A stretch of DNA of 64,000 nucleotides from CAJQLB01 sp905479065 (GTDB lineage: Bacteria > Bacteroidota > Bacteroidia > Flavobacteriales > Flavobacteriaceae). The stretch's first letter is position 1. Each line of letters opens with the position of its first letter. The DNA lies in NCBI GenBank assembly GCA_943846735.1, contig OX044364.1, forward strand, positions 1,984,001-2,048,000, written 5' to 3'. The notes under the pieces were generated by a model that saw only the letters and a program-made list of their open reading frames with translations, did not search any database and was not told the DNA's origin. Shown one piece after another: positions 17,434-27,376 of this stretch. Position numbers and translations under genes: made by a program.

Positions 17434-20400
17434 ATGCGTTTTCTAATTTTAATTTCAACCGTTTGTATTTCTCTGTTTGGACATACTCAAGAGGTGATTT
17501 CAAATATCAATCAAAACCAATACTCTGCCTTAGAGTATCGCCTGGTAGGTCCTTTTAGAGGAGGGCGAAGTGCCGCCGTTACAGGGGTGCCTCATCAACC
17601 TAATTTATTTTATTTTGGAGCTACAGGAGGAGGGATTTGGAAAACCACAAATGGTGGGCGTGATTGGGAGAATATTTCTGATGGCTATTTTGGCGGCAGC
17701 ATTGGAGCCATTGCGATTTCTAAAAGTGACCCCAATGTTATTTATGTTGGAGGAGGTGAAAAAACAGTTAGAGGCAATGTGTCTTCTGGATACGGTATGT
17801 GGAAGTCTGAAGACGCCGGAAAAACTTGGAGTTCTTTGGGACTAGAGAAATCTCGGCATATTCCAAGAATTGCAGTTCATCCAGATAATTCTGACATTGT
17901 CTTTGCTGGAGTGATGGGTAATTTATATAAACCAACAAAGGAACGCGGTGTTTATAAAAGTATTGATGGTGGAAAAACATGGAGAAAGACGTTATTTTCA
18001 AATGAACATGCAGGTGTTGTGGATTTACAAATGGATCCAACAAATCCGAGAATTTTGTATGCTTCAACTTGGCGAGTTAACAGAACACCTTACAGCTTAA
18101 ACTCTGGGGGAATTGGTTCTGCTTTATGGAAAAGTACCGATAGTGGTGAAACATGGAAGGAAATTTCAAAAAACAAAGGCTTTGCAGAAGATACTTTGGG
18201 AATTATAGGAGTCACAGTGTCTCCCGTAAATAATCAGCGAGTTTGGGCAATTGTTGAAAATAAAGAAAAAGGAGGACTATATCGAAGTGATGATGGAGGG
18301 GATAGTTGGGATCAAGTAAACAGTGAAAGAAAGCTTCGTCAACGGGCGTGGTATTATACTAGATTATATGCAGACACTAAAGATGTTGATCAGTTGTACG
18401 TTTTAAATGTACAGTATCATAAAAGTACAGATGGAGGTAAAACATTTGGATCATATGGCGCTCCTCATGGTGACCACCATGATTTATGGATTGCTCCAGA
18501 AGATTCAAATCGTATGATAATTGGCGATGATGGTGGTGCTCAAGTCACCTATGATGGTGGAGAAACTTGGAGCACTTATCACAATCAGCCAACCGCTCAA
18601 TTTTATCGTGTTACAACCGACAACCATTTTCCTTTTAGAATTTATGCTGCACAACAGGATAATTCTACCGTAAGAATCGCTCATCGCACCAATGGATGGT
18701 CAATAACTGAAAGTGATTGGGAAAGTACAGCGGGAGGTGAGTCAGCTCATATTGCAATAGACCCTAAGAATAATGACATTGTTTATGGGGGGAGTTATGG
18801 AGGTTATTTGACTCGTGTAAATCATGAAAGAGGAACATCACGTGCAATAAATGTTTGGCCAGACAATCCTATGGGGTACGGTGCCGAGGGGATGAAGTAT
18901 CGTTTTCAATGGAATTTTCCAATAATTTTTTCAAAACACAACCCTAATAGATTATACACGTTTTCGAATCAAGTTCATGTAACTGAAAATGAGGGTCAAA
19001 CATGGCAAATTATTAGTCCTGATTTAACGCGTGATGATCCTGAAAAGCAAAAGTCTTCAGGCGGCCCCATAACACAAGATAACACAGCTGTTGAATATTA
19101 CTGTACTATTTTTTCTGCACAAGAATCAGCATTACAGGAAGGATTACTTTGGGTTGGTAGTGATGACGGATTAGTTCATATTACAAAAAACGGAGGTGAA
19201 TCTTGGGAGAACATTACCCCAAAGGATATGCCTGACTGGATGATGATTAATAGTATTGAGCCAAGCGTGTTTGATGCTGGTACCTGTTACATTGCTGGCA
19301 CTAAATACAAGTCAGGAGATTTTTCTCCTTACCTGTATAAAACAAATAATTATGGAAAAACATGGACAAAAATTACAAATGGAATTGGTTCAGAGCATTT
19401 CACTCGAGTAGTTCGTGAAGACCCGAATAGGCAAGGATTGTTATATGCGGGTACAGAGACTGGATTGTATATTTCGTTTAATGATGGCAAGAATTGGAAA
19501 CCTTTCCAATTAAATTTACCAATTGTTCCAATTACAGACTTAACAATTAAAGAGGATAACTTGATAGTTGCTACTCAGGGAAGAAGTCTATGGATTTTAG
19601 ATGACTTGACAGTAATACATCAATTATATGATAGTGATTTGCAAAACAATATTTTATTTAAGCCCAAGGATACTTACAGAATGGGAGGGCGAAGTACAAA
19701 AAACAGTAAAACAAATGGAACAAATCTAGAGTCTGGTGTTATCACCTATTTTAATTTGAACAATTACAATCAAAAGGATGAGGTGTCTTTAACCTATTTT
19801 GACGCGAAAGGAGACACTATAAAAACATTTAGCACCACTTCTAAAAAAGACAAACTTCCACTAAATAAAGGAAGTAATAAGTTTGTTTGGGATATGGTTT
19901 ATGATGGCGCGTCTAGCTTCCCCGGCTTAATTATGTGGTCAGGAAGTTTGAGAGGTCCTCGTGCAATTCCAGGCAATTATGTTGTTAGTTTGAATGTCAA
20001 CGGAGAGGTGTCCAAAAAGGCGTTTAAAATCCTAAAAGACCCAAGAGCAGAAAGTTCTATTGAAGATATGGAGAAACAATTTGTTTTTATTGAGGAAATA
20101 AATAACACTCTTGATAAAACCCACAAGACAATAAAAAAAATCAGAAATATAAATAAAAAATTAGATGTGTTTGTGACCCAGTATAAAGATGATCCTAACA
20201 TTGAAGATTTAGTTGAAACGGCGTCTACTCTCAAAGAGGCATTCTCTGCTATTGAGAAAACGCTCTATCAAACAAAAAATAGAAGCAGGCAAGATCCATT
20301 AAATTTTCCAATAAAACTAAACAATAAACTCGCTCATTTAAATGCGTTAGTAGGAAGAGGAGACTTTGCTCCAACAGACCAAGATTTTGAAGTTAAAAAT

Positions 20401-20526
20401 GAATTAACTCAGAAAATAAATGAGCAATTACAAATATTTGATGATTTGATTGCAAATGATATCAAGTCTTTTAATGCTTTATTTAATGCCAAAAATTTGA
20501 CATATTTAGAAGTTGAAGATAAATGA
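17434..20526 (+). CDS. Exported BNR/VPS10-like repeat protein
   Basis: A 1030-residue exported protein (signal MRFLILISTVCISLFGHTQ) built of a beta-propeller region with many Asp-box (BNR) motifs of the form SxDxGxTW. At least eleven are visible, including SEDAGKTW, SIDGGKTW, STDSGETW, SDDGGDSW, TYDGGETW, TKNGGESW and TNNYGKTW. These fill about residues 40-720; the last 300 residues are helical and without motif. Such proteins are often labelled VPS10/sortilin or glycosyl-hydrolase-like, but Asp boxes are structural and no sialidase catalytic residues are evident. There is no T9SS sorting domain, so it is probably periplasmic. It precedes a sensor kinase gene by 131 bases. Confidence 0.82.
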   Translation: MRFLILISTVCISLFGHTQEVISNINQNQYSALEYRLVGPFRGGRSAAVTGVPHQPNLFYFGATGGGIWKTTNGGRDWENISDGYFGGSIGAIAISKSDPNVIYVGGGEKTVRGNVSSGYGMWKSEDAGKTWSSLGLEKSRHIPRIAVHPDNSDIVFAGVMGNLYKPTKERGVYKSIDGGKTWRKTLFSNEHAGVVDLQMDPTNPRILYASTWRVNRTPYSLNSGGIGSALWKSTDSGETWKEISKNKGFAEDTLGIIGVTVSPVNNQRVWAIVENKEKGGLYRSDDGGDSWDQVNSERKLRQRAWYYTRLYADTKDVDQLYVLNVQYHKSTDGGKTFGSYGAPHGDHHDLWIAPEDSNRMIIGDDGGAQVTYDGGETWSTYHNQPTAQFYRVTTDNHFPFRIYAAQQDNSTVRIAHRTNGWSITESDWESTAGGESAHIAIDPKNNDIVYGGSYGGYLTRVNHERGTSRAINVWPDNPMGYGAEGMKYRFQWNFPIIFSKHNPNRLYTFSNQVHVTENEGQTWQIISPDLTRDDPEKQKSSGGPITQDNTAVEYYCTIFSAQESALQEGLLWVGSDDGLVHITKNGGESWENITPKDMPDWMMINSIEPSVFDAGTCYIAGTKYKSGDFSPYLYKTNNYGKTWTKITNGIGSEHFTRVVREDPNRQGLLYAGTETGLYISFNDGKNWKPFQLNLPIVPITDLTIKEDNLIVATQGRSLWILDDLTVIHQLYDSDLQNNILFKPKDTYRMGGRSTKNSKTNGTNLESGVITYFNLNNYNQKDEVSLTYFDAKGDTIKTFSTTSKKDKLPLNKGSNKFVWDMVYDGASSFPGLIMWSGSLRGPRAIPGNYVVSLNVNGEVSKKAFKILKDPRAESSIEDMEKQFVFIEEINNTLDKTHKTIKKIRNINKKLDVFVTQYKDDPNIEDLVETASTLKEAFSAIEKTLYQTKNRSRQDPLNFPIKLNNKLAHLNALVGRGDFAPTDQDFEVKNELTQKINEQLQIFDDLIANDIKSFNALFNAKNLTYLEVEDK

Positions 20527-20616
20527 AATTAGAGTAGACCTCTAAGGAAATTTTCATGTAAACAAAGTTAATGTTTGTAGTACTAAAGGCCATAGTGACA
20601 TGTTTTCTCTGACCGT

Positions 20617-20624
20617 TATCTTTG
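20617..20624 (+). promoter_or_regulatory. -7 box before sensor kinase
   Basis: TATCTTTG matches TAnnTTTG, 33 bases before the kinase start. No good -33 TTG is placed at the usual distance. Confidence 0.4.
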
Positions 20625-20657
20625 TGGCTTGGTAATTGATGGTAACGAATATACAGT

Positions 20658-22112
20658 ATGAGAATATTAAAAAAGTTGTCTTTACGTTCACGTATTTTTA
20701 TTTACATGATTTTACTTGTTTTGGTGGCATCAATTTTGATTGCGGGAGTTACCCTATATCAATACAATGAGCAGTCAAAAGATTATCACAAACAGCGTTT
20801 GGAGAGAAAGGAAGCGCAGTTGTTGTCAAGTATAGATTTTGTGCTAAGAGAAACTTCATATGAGTTGAACCCTGAGAAATTAGCATTGATTTTTAAAGAT
20901 GAAATTTATAAAATTGCAAAAAATTTAAATGTTGAATTTAACATTTATGATCTTGGAGGTACTTTGGTTAAAAGCTCTAAACCAAGTTTTGACGAGGACA
21001 CGTTAATTGCTTGTATTCCTTCTGAAGTTTTAAATAATTTGAAGTATACAGTTCAAAAACGCTATGTTGAGACAAATGAAGTTCTCGGTGGAGATTTCAG
21101 AACTTCTTACACTATTTTTTCAGATATTAAATCAAAACCGTTAGGAATATTAAACGTCCCTTATTTTCAAGACGACTCCTTTAACGAGGAAGAACTTCGC
21201 GAGTTTTTGGTAAGGTTAGGTTATGCCTATTTTGTCATGCTTTTAGTAGCCATCGCTTTTGCTTATTTTGTTTCAAAATATATCACAAGATCTTTGAAGA
21301 CAATTAGCGATAAAATGAATGAAACAAGACTTGAGAAACGAAATCAAAAAATTGAATTAAAAGGGGCGAGCGAAGAAGTCTCAGCACTTGTTGAATCCTA
21401 CAACAGCATGATTGATGAACTTGAAGAATCGGCAGTAAAATTAGCAACGAGTGAACGTGAACAAGCATGGAGAGAAATGGCCAAACAAGTGGCACACGAA
21501 ATTAAAAACCCTCTAACGCCAATGCGATTGAGTGTTCAAAGTTTTCAGCGAAAATTCAACCCTAATGATGTTGATATTCATCAGAAAATTGAAGAATATA
21601 GCAAAACCTTAATTCAACAAATTGACACCATGAGCTCAATAGCATCGGCATTTTCAAATTTCGCTAAAATGCCTGCTCAGCAAAATGAAACTTTAAACGT
21701 TGTTGAGGTTGTTAATCTCGCCTTAGATATATTTACTGAAGACTATCTTGTTTTTGAATGTGATAGACAAGAAATTATAGCGAAACTTGATCGTACTCAA
21801 CTTATTAGGATTATTACGAATCTTGTAAAAAATGCTATTCAATCAATTGCCCGTGTACCTAGCCCAATAATACGTATTTGTTTAAACGACGACGAAAACA
21901 ATATAAATATTACCGTAACTGATAATGGACACGGCATTTCTAAAGAAAATAAACCTAAAATCTTTGAGCCTAAATTCACAACTAAAACTAGTGGAATGGG
22001 CTTAGGATTACCAATGATTAAAAATATTATTGAAACATATAAAGGAAGTATTGCATTTGAATCTGTTGAAGGTTCTGGCACAACATTTAAAGTGATACTG
22101 CCTAAATTATAA
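20658..22112 (+). CDS. Membrane sensor histidine kinase (orphan)
   Basis: Transmembrane helices at about 12-34 and 188-210 flank a periplasmic sensing loop of about 150 residues. A HAMP linker, a HisKA domain with phosphoacceptor His280 in VAHEIKNPLTP, and a HATPase domain with N (LVKNAIQS), G1 (DNGHGI) and G2 (GMGLGLPMIKN) boxes follow. The ENPLTP-type H box is like that of NtrY-family kinases. No response regulator gene is next to it; instead an enoyl-CoA hydratase gene starts 11 bases after its stop, so the two probably share a transcript. Signal and partner are unknown. Confidence 0.92.
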   Translation: MRILKKLSLRSRIFIYMILLVLVASILIAGVTLYQYNEQSKDYHKQRLERKEAQLLSSIDFVLRETSYELNPEKLALIFKDEIYKIAKNLNVEFNIYDLGGTLVKSSKPSFDEDTLIACIPSEVLNNLKYTVQKRYVETNEVLGGDFRTSYTIFSDIKSKPLGILNVPYFQDDSFNEEELREFLVRLGYAYFVMLLVAIAFAYFVSKYITRSLKTISDKMNETRLEKRNQKIELKGASEEVSALVESYNSMIDELEESAVKLATSEREQAWREMAKQVAHEIKNPLTPMRLSVQSFQRKFNPNDVDIHQKIEEYSKTLIQQIDTMSSIASAFSNFAKMPAQQNETLNVVEVVNLALDIFTEDYLVFECDRQEIIAKLDRTQLIRIITNLVKNAIQSIARVPSPIIRICLNDDENNINITVTDNGHGISKENKPKIFEPKFTTKTSGMGLGLPMIKNIIETYKGSIAFESVEGSGTTFKVILPKL

Positions 22113-22123
22113 CATTTAAAAAC

Positions 22124-22906
22124 ATGCAATACACCAATATTATATCAACCACTGTCAACGGAGTTAATACAATTCTTATTAACAGGCCCAAGAAATTAAA
22201 CGCGTTAAATAGTGATACGATTAATGAATTACAAATTGCCATGTCTAGGGCAAATGAAGATAAAGATATCAAAATCGTGATACTAAGCGGAAGTGGTGAA
22301 AAAGCATTTGTGGCAGGAGCTGATATTAGCGAGTTTGCAGACTTTGATGTTGAAGAAGGTAAATATCTTGCTGCAGATGGACAGCACAAATTATTTGATT
22401 TTATTGAAACTCTTTCAATTCCTGTCATTGCTGCGGTCAATGGTTTTGCGCTTGGTGGTGGTCTAGAATTAGCCATGGCTTGTCACTTTAGGATAGCGAG
22501 TGATAATGCAAAAATGGGATTGCCAGAAGTGTCTCTCGGTGTCATTCCAGGGTATGGAGGGACACAGCGTTTACCTCAATTAGTTGGCAAGGGTAGAGCA
22601 ATGGAAATGATCATGACTGCAAATATGATTACTGCTAATGAGGCTAGGGAATATGGCTTAGTGAATTATGTAACTACACAAGAAGATTTGTTATCATTTA
22701 CAACCAAAATTGCACTGAGAATAATTACTAATTCATCAGTAGCTATCACTGCTGCAATTAAAGCAATTAATGCCAATTTTATGGACGGGATAAATGGTTT
22801 TAATATTGAAATTAATGAATTTGGAAATTGTTTTGGCACAAATGATTTTAAGGAAGGGACCCAAGCTTTTCTTCAAAAAAGAAAGGCTAAATTTCCAGGC
22901 AATTAA
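22124..22906 (+). CDS. Enoyl-CoA hydratase
   Basis: Crotonase-fold enzyme of 260 residues. The oxyanion-hole segments AFVAGADISEF and GFALGGGLELAMACH are present. The two catalytic glutamates of true hydratases can be placed in GGGLELAMACH and GLPEVSLGVIPG, and GYGGTQRL is typical. It should hydrate trans-2-enoyl-CoA in fatty-acid or amino-acid degradation; the scoAB pair elsewhere in the window fits the same metabolism. It lies in an operon with an orphan kinase. Confidence 0.92.
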   Translation: MQYTNIISTTVNGVNTILINRPKKLNALNSDTINELQIAMSRANEDKDIKIVILSGSGEKAFVAGADISEFADFDVEEGKYLAADGQHKLFDFIETLSIPVIAAVNGFALGGGLELAMACHFRIASDNAKMGLPEVSLGVIPGYGGTQRLPQLVGKGRAMEMIMTANMITANEAREYGLVNYVTTQEDLLSFTTKIALRIITNSSVAITAAIKAINANFMDGINGFNIEINEFGNCFGTNDFKEGTQAFLQKRKAKFPGN

Positions 22907-22998
22907 ACCTTTTTACGGTCACAAAGTCTAACAAAAAACCTTCAAAAGTTCACATACTTTTAATAAATACGTCTTTATTATTATCCAAATTAATTCAT

Positions 22999-24966
22999 AT
23001 GACGACTAATAAACTTTTTTTTATAGGATTATTATTTTTTCAAACCTTTGTTAGTTCGGCGCAGTTCCAAGTGACCATCGAGGCCTTCTTGCTAGATAAT
23101 TCAACAGGATCGCCTTTAGAGTTTGTCAGCGTAGAGTTTTTAAACACATCTTTGAGAACAACTTCGAATGATCAAGGAAAATTCACCTTTCAATTTGAAG
23201 AATCTTCAATTGGTAATGAGGATGAATTTAGGTGTACACTTTTAGGATACGAAACAATTACTGTAAAGGCTTCACAATTATTCAAGTCTTTAAAAAATTC
23301 CAATAAAATTTATTTAAAGTTGAGTAATCAAAATAATTTGAAAAACAAAGAGACCATTGTTGGTCTTGTGTCAAGTGAATCTCAACCGATTCAAGGTGCG
23401 ACAGTCAATGTAAAAAATAGTTTTGATGAGGTTGTTACCGACGTGGATGGGAAATATAGTATTCAGGCTAACGAAGGTGATGTAATTGTTGTTAAATTTC
23501 TTGGTATGATAACTAAGGAAATACAAGTTTTAAACCAACGAAGTATCGACGTAAAACTTCAGACAGATGGAGAATTGTTGGATGAAGTTCTTTTAGAAGG
23601 CCAGAGAGACACTAAAGAAGAGTTAATTCAAACTAGTTTTGGAAAAAGAAGAGAATCATCTATTGGTTATTCTGTCAATACTATTAAGTCTGAAGATATT
23701 GGTGTGGCTGCTTTGAGTCTTGCAGATATCATTGTTGGTAGATTTGCTGGAGTTCGTGTTGCAGGCCTAAACGTTGCGTATAATTCACCAAAATTTATAA
23801 TACGTGGTGGGGGAGGCTCTATTACAAATCCGATTCCTGCAATTTTTGTTGTTGATGGTATGATTTACACTGAAATGCCCAATTTTATTGATGTTCAACA
23901 AATAAAAACAATTTCTATTTTAAAATCTATTATAGCTACAAATAGATATGGGACTATAGGTTCAGGAGGAGCTTTTGTTATTGAAATGAAATCTCAGGCA
24001 GCCTTAAAGCCTACTTCGATAGTCAATGATTTGTTGGTCAAAGGGAATAATTATGAGGAGAATTTAGAATTCTTTGATTTTTTTGAAGATACACCATCTT
24101 ATATCAAACATCTTGAGACAGCAAATACTTTTATTGAGGCTAAAAAAATTTATGAATCCCAACAAGATAACGTTGCGAGATTGGGGATTCCCTACCTTCT
24201 TGACGTATCCAATTATTTTCGAAGATGGAATAAGAGTTTTGCGAATCAAGTATTAATGACTATTTCTAAGATTGCATATAATAATCCCAAAGCCCTAAAA
24301 ACATTAGCCTATCAATTAGAGGTAAATGGTGCTGTTGAGAAGGCAAAATTAGTTTATCAGCGAATTGTAGCGTTAAGACCAGAAAGTGCTCAGTCGTACA
24401 GAGATTTGGCATTAATTTACCAGTCTACGAAAAATTACAATGAAGCCATGACGTTATATGGAGACATGTTGGGTAATAAAATAGTAGGGGTTGATTTTTC
24501 AGGATTAAAAAACACAATTACGAATGAGTTGAAGCATTTTTTAGCTAAACACCGTGATAAAGTGGACTATTCGTTAGTGGCATCAGAGTTTTTAAAAGCA
24601 GATTTTAAATACGATATACGCATTGTATTTGATTACAGTGATGCAAACACAGAATTTGAGCTACAGTTTATAAATCCAGATAAGAAATTTTATGTTTGGC
24701 CACACACAAGAATTGACAACCTAAAAAGAATGCTAGATGATCTTCAAAAAGGAGTCTCTACAGAGGAATACATAATTGATGATGCTGAATCTGGAGAATG
24801 GATTATCAATATTGAATGCTTTACTGACGAGGTCACAACAAATCCATCATATTTAAAATATACTGTTTTTAAGAATTATGGTTTACCCAACGAAACTAAG
24901 GAGATCAAAGTTATACAGCTCTATAAGTATCAGCAAAAAGTAACCTTAGATAGGTTTATGTATTAA
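22999..24966 (+). CDS. TonB plug-domain protein without barrel
   Basis: An exported 655-residue protein (signal 1-21). Two carboxypeptidase-regulatory-like beta domains (about 25-105 and 118-200) come first. A SusC-type TonB plug domain follows (about 205-335, with IIRGGGGSIT, AIFVVDGMIY and TNRYGTIGSGGAFVIEMK). TPR-like helices lie at about 428-491, and a C-terminal beta domain (about 538-654) recalls DUF2135/YfaP. The outer-membrane beta barrel of some 600 residues that normally follows a plug is absent, so it cannot be an ordinary receptor. Single gene with its own terminator. Perhaps a periplasmic or surface scaffold; this is a guess. Confidence 0.75.
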   Translation: MTTNKLFFIGLLFFQTFVSSAQFQVTIEAFLLDNSTGSPLEFVSVEFLNTSLRTTSNDQGKFTFQFEESSIGNEDEFRCTLLGYETITVKASQLFKSLKNSNKIYLKLSNQNNLKNKETIVGLVSSESQPIQGATVNVKNSFDEVVTDVDGKYSIQANEGDVIVVKFLGMITKEIQVLNQRSIDVKLQTDGELLDEVLLEGQRDTKEELIQTSFGKRRESSIGYSVNTIKSEDIGVAALSLADIIVGRFAGVRVAGLNVAYNSPKFIIRGGGGSITNPIPAIFVVDGMIYTEMPNFIDVQQIKTISILKSIIATNRYGTIGSGGAFVIEMKSQAALKPTSIVNDLLVKGNNYEENLEFFDFFEDTPSYIKHLETANTFIEAKKIYESQQDNVARLGIPYLLDVSNYFRRWNKSFANQVLMTISKIAYNNPKALKTLAYQLEVNGAVEKAKLVYQRIVALRPESAQSYRDLALIYQSTKNYNEAMTLYGDMLGNKIVGVDFSGLKNTITNELKHFLAKHRDKVDYSLVASEFLKADFKYDIRIVFDYSDANTEFELQFINPDKKFYVWPHTRIDNLKRMLDDLQKGVSTEEYIIDDAESGEWIINIECFTDEVTTNPSYLKYTVFKNYGLPNETKEIKVIQLYKYQQKVTLDRFMY

Positions 24967-24977
24967 GAATACGCTAA

Positions 24978-25009
24978 AAAAGGTGAGCTCAATAAAAAGC
25001 TCACCTTTT
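24978..25009. terminator. Bidirectional terminator
   Basis: AAAAGGTGAGCT pairs perfectly with AGCTCACCTTTT around an eight-base loop, between two convergent genes. A/T runs on both sides suit both directions. Confidence 0.9.
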
Positions 25010-25029
25010 GATAATGATAATTAATACAA

Positions 25030-25620
25030 TTAAAATTCAAAAAAGGTAGTAAAAGTTCGTCCTTGGGTAGTGCATACAACTTTATATTTACCGTTCACAC
25101 TTTTAAGAAGGCGATAGACGCGTTGAATATTATTTTTATCCTTAATTTTTTCAGTATGAATTAATTCATGATTCCCTGAATCATAATATATATTTATTTC
25201 TAGAGGCTCTAGATTCAGGGCTAGTTTGTTAATTGACACCACGTTTTCTTTGGTTGTTACAATTGGTTTGTAGATTGATCGAGTATTTTCTTTTTTAAAA
25301 TTGACTTTGGTATTTTGAACAATAAAAGGTATGATTTGAATTTCAAGATCTTTATCTAATTCAAAATAATACCGCCCATTTGGTAACGAGGTTAAATCAA
25401 ATTCTTTTCGATAAGTGCCAGATTTATCCAGTAATTCTTTGTAGACGATAGTTCCTTCTTCACTTTTAATAATTAATTTTTGACCTTTTTTTACACGGTC
25501 GAAATTAATGGAGGTTTTACTTTCATTAGAATCATTTTTATGCACGTTACTATATGCATAGGTAACCATTAAATTAATCATAATGATAACTAGTAAACAT
25601 TTTTTAAATACTTTTTTCAT
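25030..25620 (-). CDS. Secreted protein of unknown function
   Basis: About 196 residues from the ATG at 25620; the frame is open ten codons further, but this start gives a clean signal peptide (MKKVFKKCLLVIIMINLMV). The mature protein is beta-rich, with FDLTSLPNGRYYFEL resembling the LPxGxYxx strand of secretion-system or filamin-like folds, and it repeats a similar pattern near the end (LKSVNGKYKVV). I suspect two related beta-sandwich domains. No sorting domain and no enzyme motif. Confidence 0.75.
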   Translation of the reverse strand: MKKVFKKCLLVIIMINLMVTYAYSNVHKNDSNESKTSINFDRVKKGQKLIIKSEEGTIVYKELLDKSGTYRKEFDLTSLPNGRYYFELDKDLEIQIIPFIVQNTKVNFKKENTRSIYKPIVTTKENVVSINKLALNLEPLEINIYYDSGNHELIHTEKIKDKNNIQRVYRLLKSVNGKYKVVCTTQGRTFTTFFEF

Positions 25621-25796
25621 GACTTGGTTTATTAAAAATTGATGGTACAAATGTATATGGCATTCTAAAAATGAAAAACATCATTTTTGGTATATATGTG
25701 TGCTATTTTAACTGTTTATCAAATAATTATTAGCAGTAAAGATAATTTAGAATATAAAATTGTTAAAATTGTATATAAAATTCAATTCATAAAAAT

Positions 25797-25804
25797 TAAC
25801 TTTG
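25797..25804 (+). promoter_or_regulatory. -7 box that sets the AraC start
   Basis: TAACTTTG fits TAnnTTTG. It lies inside the longest open frame of the next gene, which argues that translation begins downstream at GTG 25822. Confidence 0.45.
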
Positions 25805-25821
25805 TATTAAATACCGTAAAC

Positions 25822-26682
25822 GTGAACACTAAACCTGTATTTGAGAAAGTTCAGCCAGATTTTGGAAGTAAAATTTTAGTAAAACAACACTCGGAATTAC
25901 ATCCAAATAATAAGGCTTTTTGGCATTTTCATCCTGAAGTTGAATTAGTGTATGTCAATAAAGGCCAAGGGAAACGCCATATAGGCAATCATATTTCATA
26001 TTTTAATAATAGTCAATTAATTTTACTTGGGCCTAATTTACCTCATAAAGGTTTTACAGATCGGTTGGTTTCACAAGGGAAAGAAACGTTAATCCAATTT
26101 AGACTTGACGTATTGGGGGATATGTTTATCCAATTACCAGAAATATCCAGACTTTTTGAACTTTCTAAAAATGGGATTCTGTTTCAAAATGACACAAAAC
26201 GGGATGTTGGTCCTAAAATTGAAAAACTTACTCATTATAATGGTATAGAAAGAATTATAAGACTTCTTGATATCTTGAATGATTTAGCCCGATCTAATGA
26301 TTATACAATTTTAAATGCAGATGGCTTTGCTTTTGAAACTAAGTATCAGGATCACAATCGAATAAATATTATTTACGAGTATATTAATTTAAATTTTCAG
26401 AATAACATTACACTACAAGAGATCGCTAATGAGGTGAGCATGACTGTCCCTGCTTTCTGTAGATATTTTAAAAAAACAACAGGTAAAACTTTTACAAAAT
26501 TAGTTAATGAGTACCGAGTGGTTCATGCGACTAAATTATTATCTGAGACTCAGAATAGCATTACAGATATTTGCTTTGAATCGGGGTTTAATAATTTTTC
26601 ACATTTTAATAAACATTTTAAATTAATAACAGGTAAGAGCGCCTCTAATTACAGAAAAGAAATAAAGTTGATCATTCAATAA
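25822..26682 (+). CDS. AraC family regulator with cupin domain
   Basis: The N-terminal half is a cupin sensor (FWHFHPEVELVYVNKGQGKR, then GPNLPHKG), typical of sugar-responsive AraC regulators. The C-terminal half has two helix-turn-helix motifs (ITLQEIANEVSMTVPAFCRYF and DICFESGFNNFSHFNKHF). I chose GTG 25822 (VNTKPVFEK) because a -7 box lies just upstream and the 45 codons before it are lysine/isoleucine-rich and unlike the family. 286 residues is the usual size. No sugar gene is adjacent, so the target is unknown. Confidence 0.88.
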   Translation: MNTKPVFEKVQPDFGSKILVKQHSELHPNNKAFWHFHPEVELVYVNKGQGKRHIGNHISYFNNSQLILLGPNLPHKGFTDRLVSQGKETLIQFRLDVLGDMFIQLPEISRLFELSKNGILFQNDTKRDVGPKIEKLTHYNGIERIIRLLDILNDLARSNDYTILNADGFAFETKYQDHNRINIIYEYINLNFQNNITLQEIANEVSMTVPAFCRYFKKTTGKTFTKLVNEYRVVHATKLLSETQNSITDICFESGFNNFSHFNKHFKLITGKSASNYRKEIKLIIQ

Positions 26683-26716
26683 TTAGAGTATTTTATTAAA
26701 AAAAGGAGTTTTAATT

Positions 26717-27376
26717 TTAGTCTTTCCCATGCCACTCAGAATAAAATTGGGCTAAAAATGATTCCATATAGAGATGGCGTTTTTTGGCAATTTCTTTCCC
26801 TGTTTCTGTTTTCATGGTTTCCGAAATTTTCAAAAGTTTCTCGTAAAAATGGTTGATTGTTGGCGCAGTAGATGTTTTATATTCCTCACGTGTCATATCC
26901 GTTTTAGGCAATATAGATGGGTCGTAAAGCTTTCTATGCTTATATCCACCATAATTAAAGCATCGCGCAATTCCAATAGCACCAATAGCGTCTAGCCTGT
27001 CTGCATCTTGAACAACATGAAGCTCATTAGATGTAAATGTGTTACCTGGCTCTAGCGATTTATTAAATGAAATATTTTCAATGATCTTTAATACATGATC
27101 AATAGTTATTTTATCAACGTTATGTTGGTTTAAAAAATGACGCGCTCGTTGCGGGCCAATGGAGTCATCTCCATTGTAAAATTTACTATCAGCAATATCA
27201 TGAAGAAGTGCCCCCAATTCTACGACTAAGTGATTAACATTTTCTTTTTTTGCAATTAACTTGGCATTGTTGTAAACTCTTAAAACATGAAACCAGTCGT
27301 GACCACCTTCAGCATCCTTTAGGGCAGTTTTCACATACTCTTTGGTGATTTCTATGATATCATTATTTGGATTCAT
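26717..27376 (-). CDS. HD-domain phosphohydrolase
   Basis: HD superfamily hydrolase of about 219 residues from ATG 27376 (ten in-frame codons lie further upstream). Metal-binding residues are visible: His in GGHDWFHVLRV, the HD pair in ALLHDIADS, and Asp in VQDADRLDAIGAIG. It is close to the YedJ/YpgQ type, which hydrolyses nucleotides, but the substrate is not determined by sequence. Its start overlaps the 3' end of plsC by 14 bases, so the two are co-transcribed. Confidence 0.9.
   Translation of the reverse strand: MNPNNDIIEITKEYVKTALKDAEGGHDWFHVLRVYNNAKLIAKKENVNHLVVELGALLHDIADSKFYNGDDSIGPQRARHFLNQHNVDKITIDHVLKIIENISFNKSLEPGNTFTSNELHVVQDADRLDAIGAIGIARCFNYGGYKHRKLYDPSILPKTDMTREEYKTSTAPTINHFYEKLLKISETMKTETGKEIAKKRHLYMESFLAQFYSEWHGKD

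Noticed and set aside
17434..20526. Sialidase or glycosyl hydrolase activity of the BNR protein
   Set aside because: Asp boxes are structural repeats; no catalytic Arg triad or acid residues could be placed.
25670..25720. Third copy of the 48-bp element
   Set aside because: Only the TTTTAACTG end and part of the middle match; the GTTAAAA end is missing, so it is not called as a copy.
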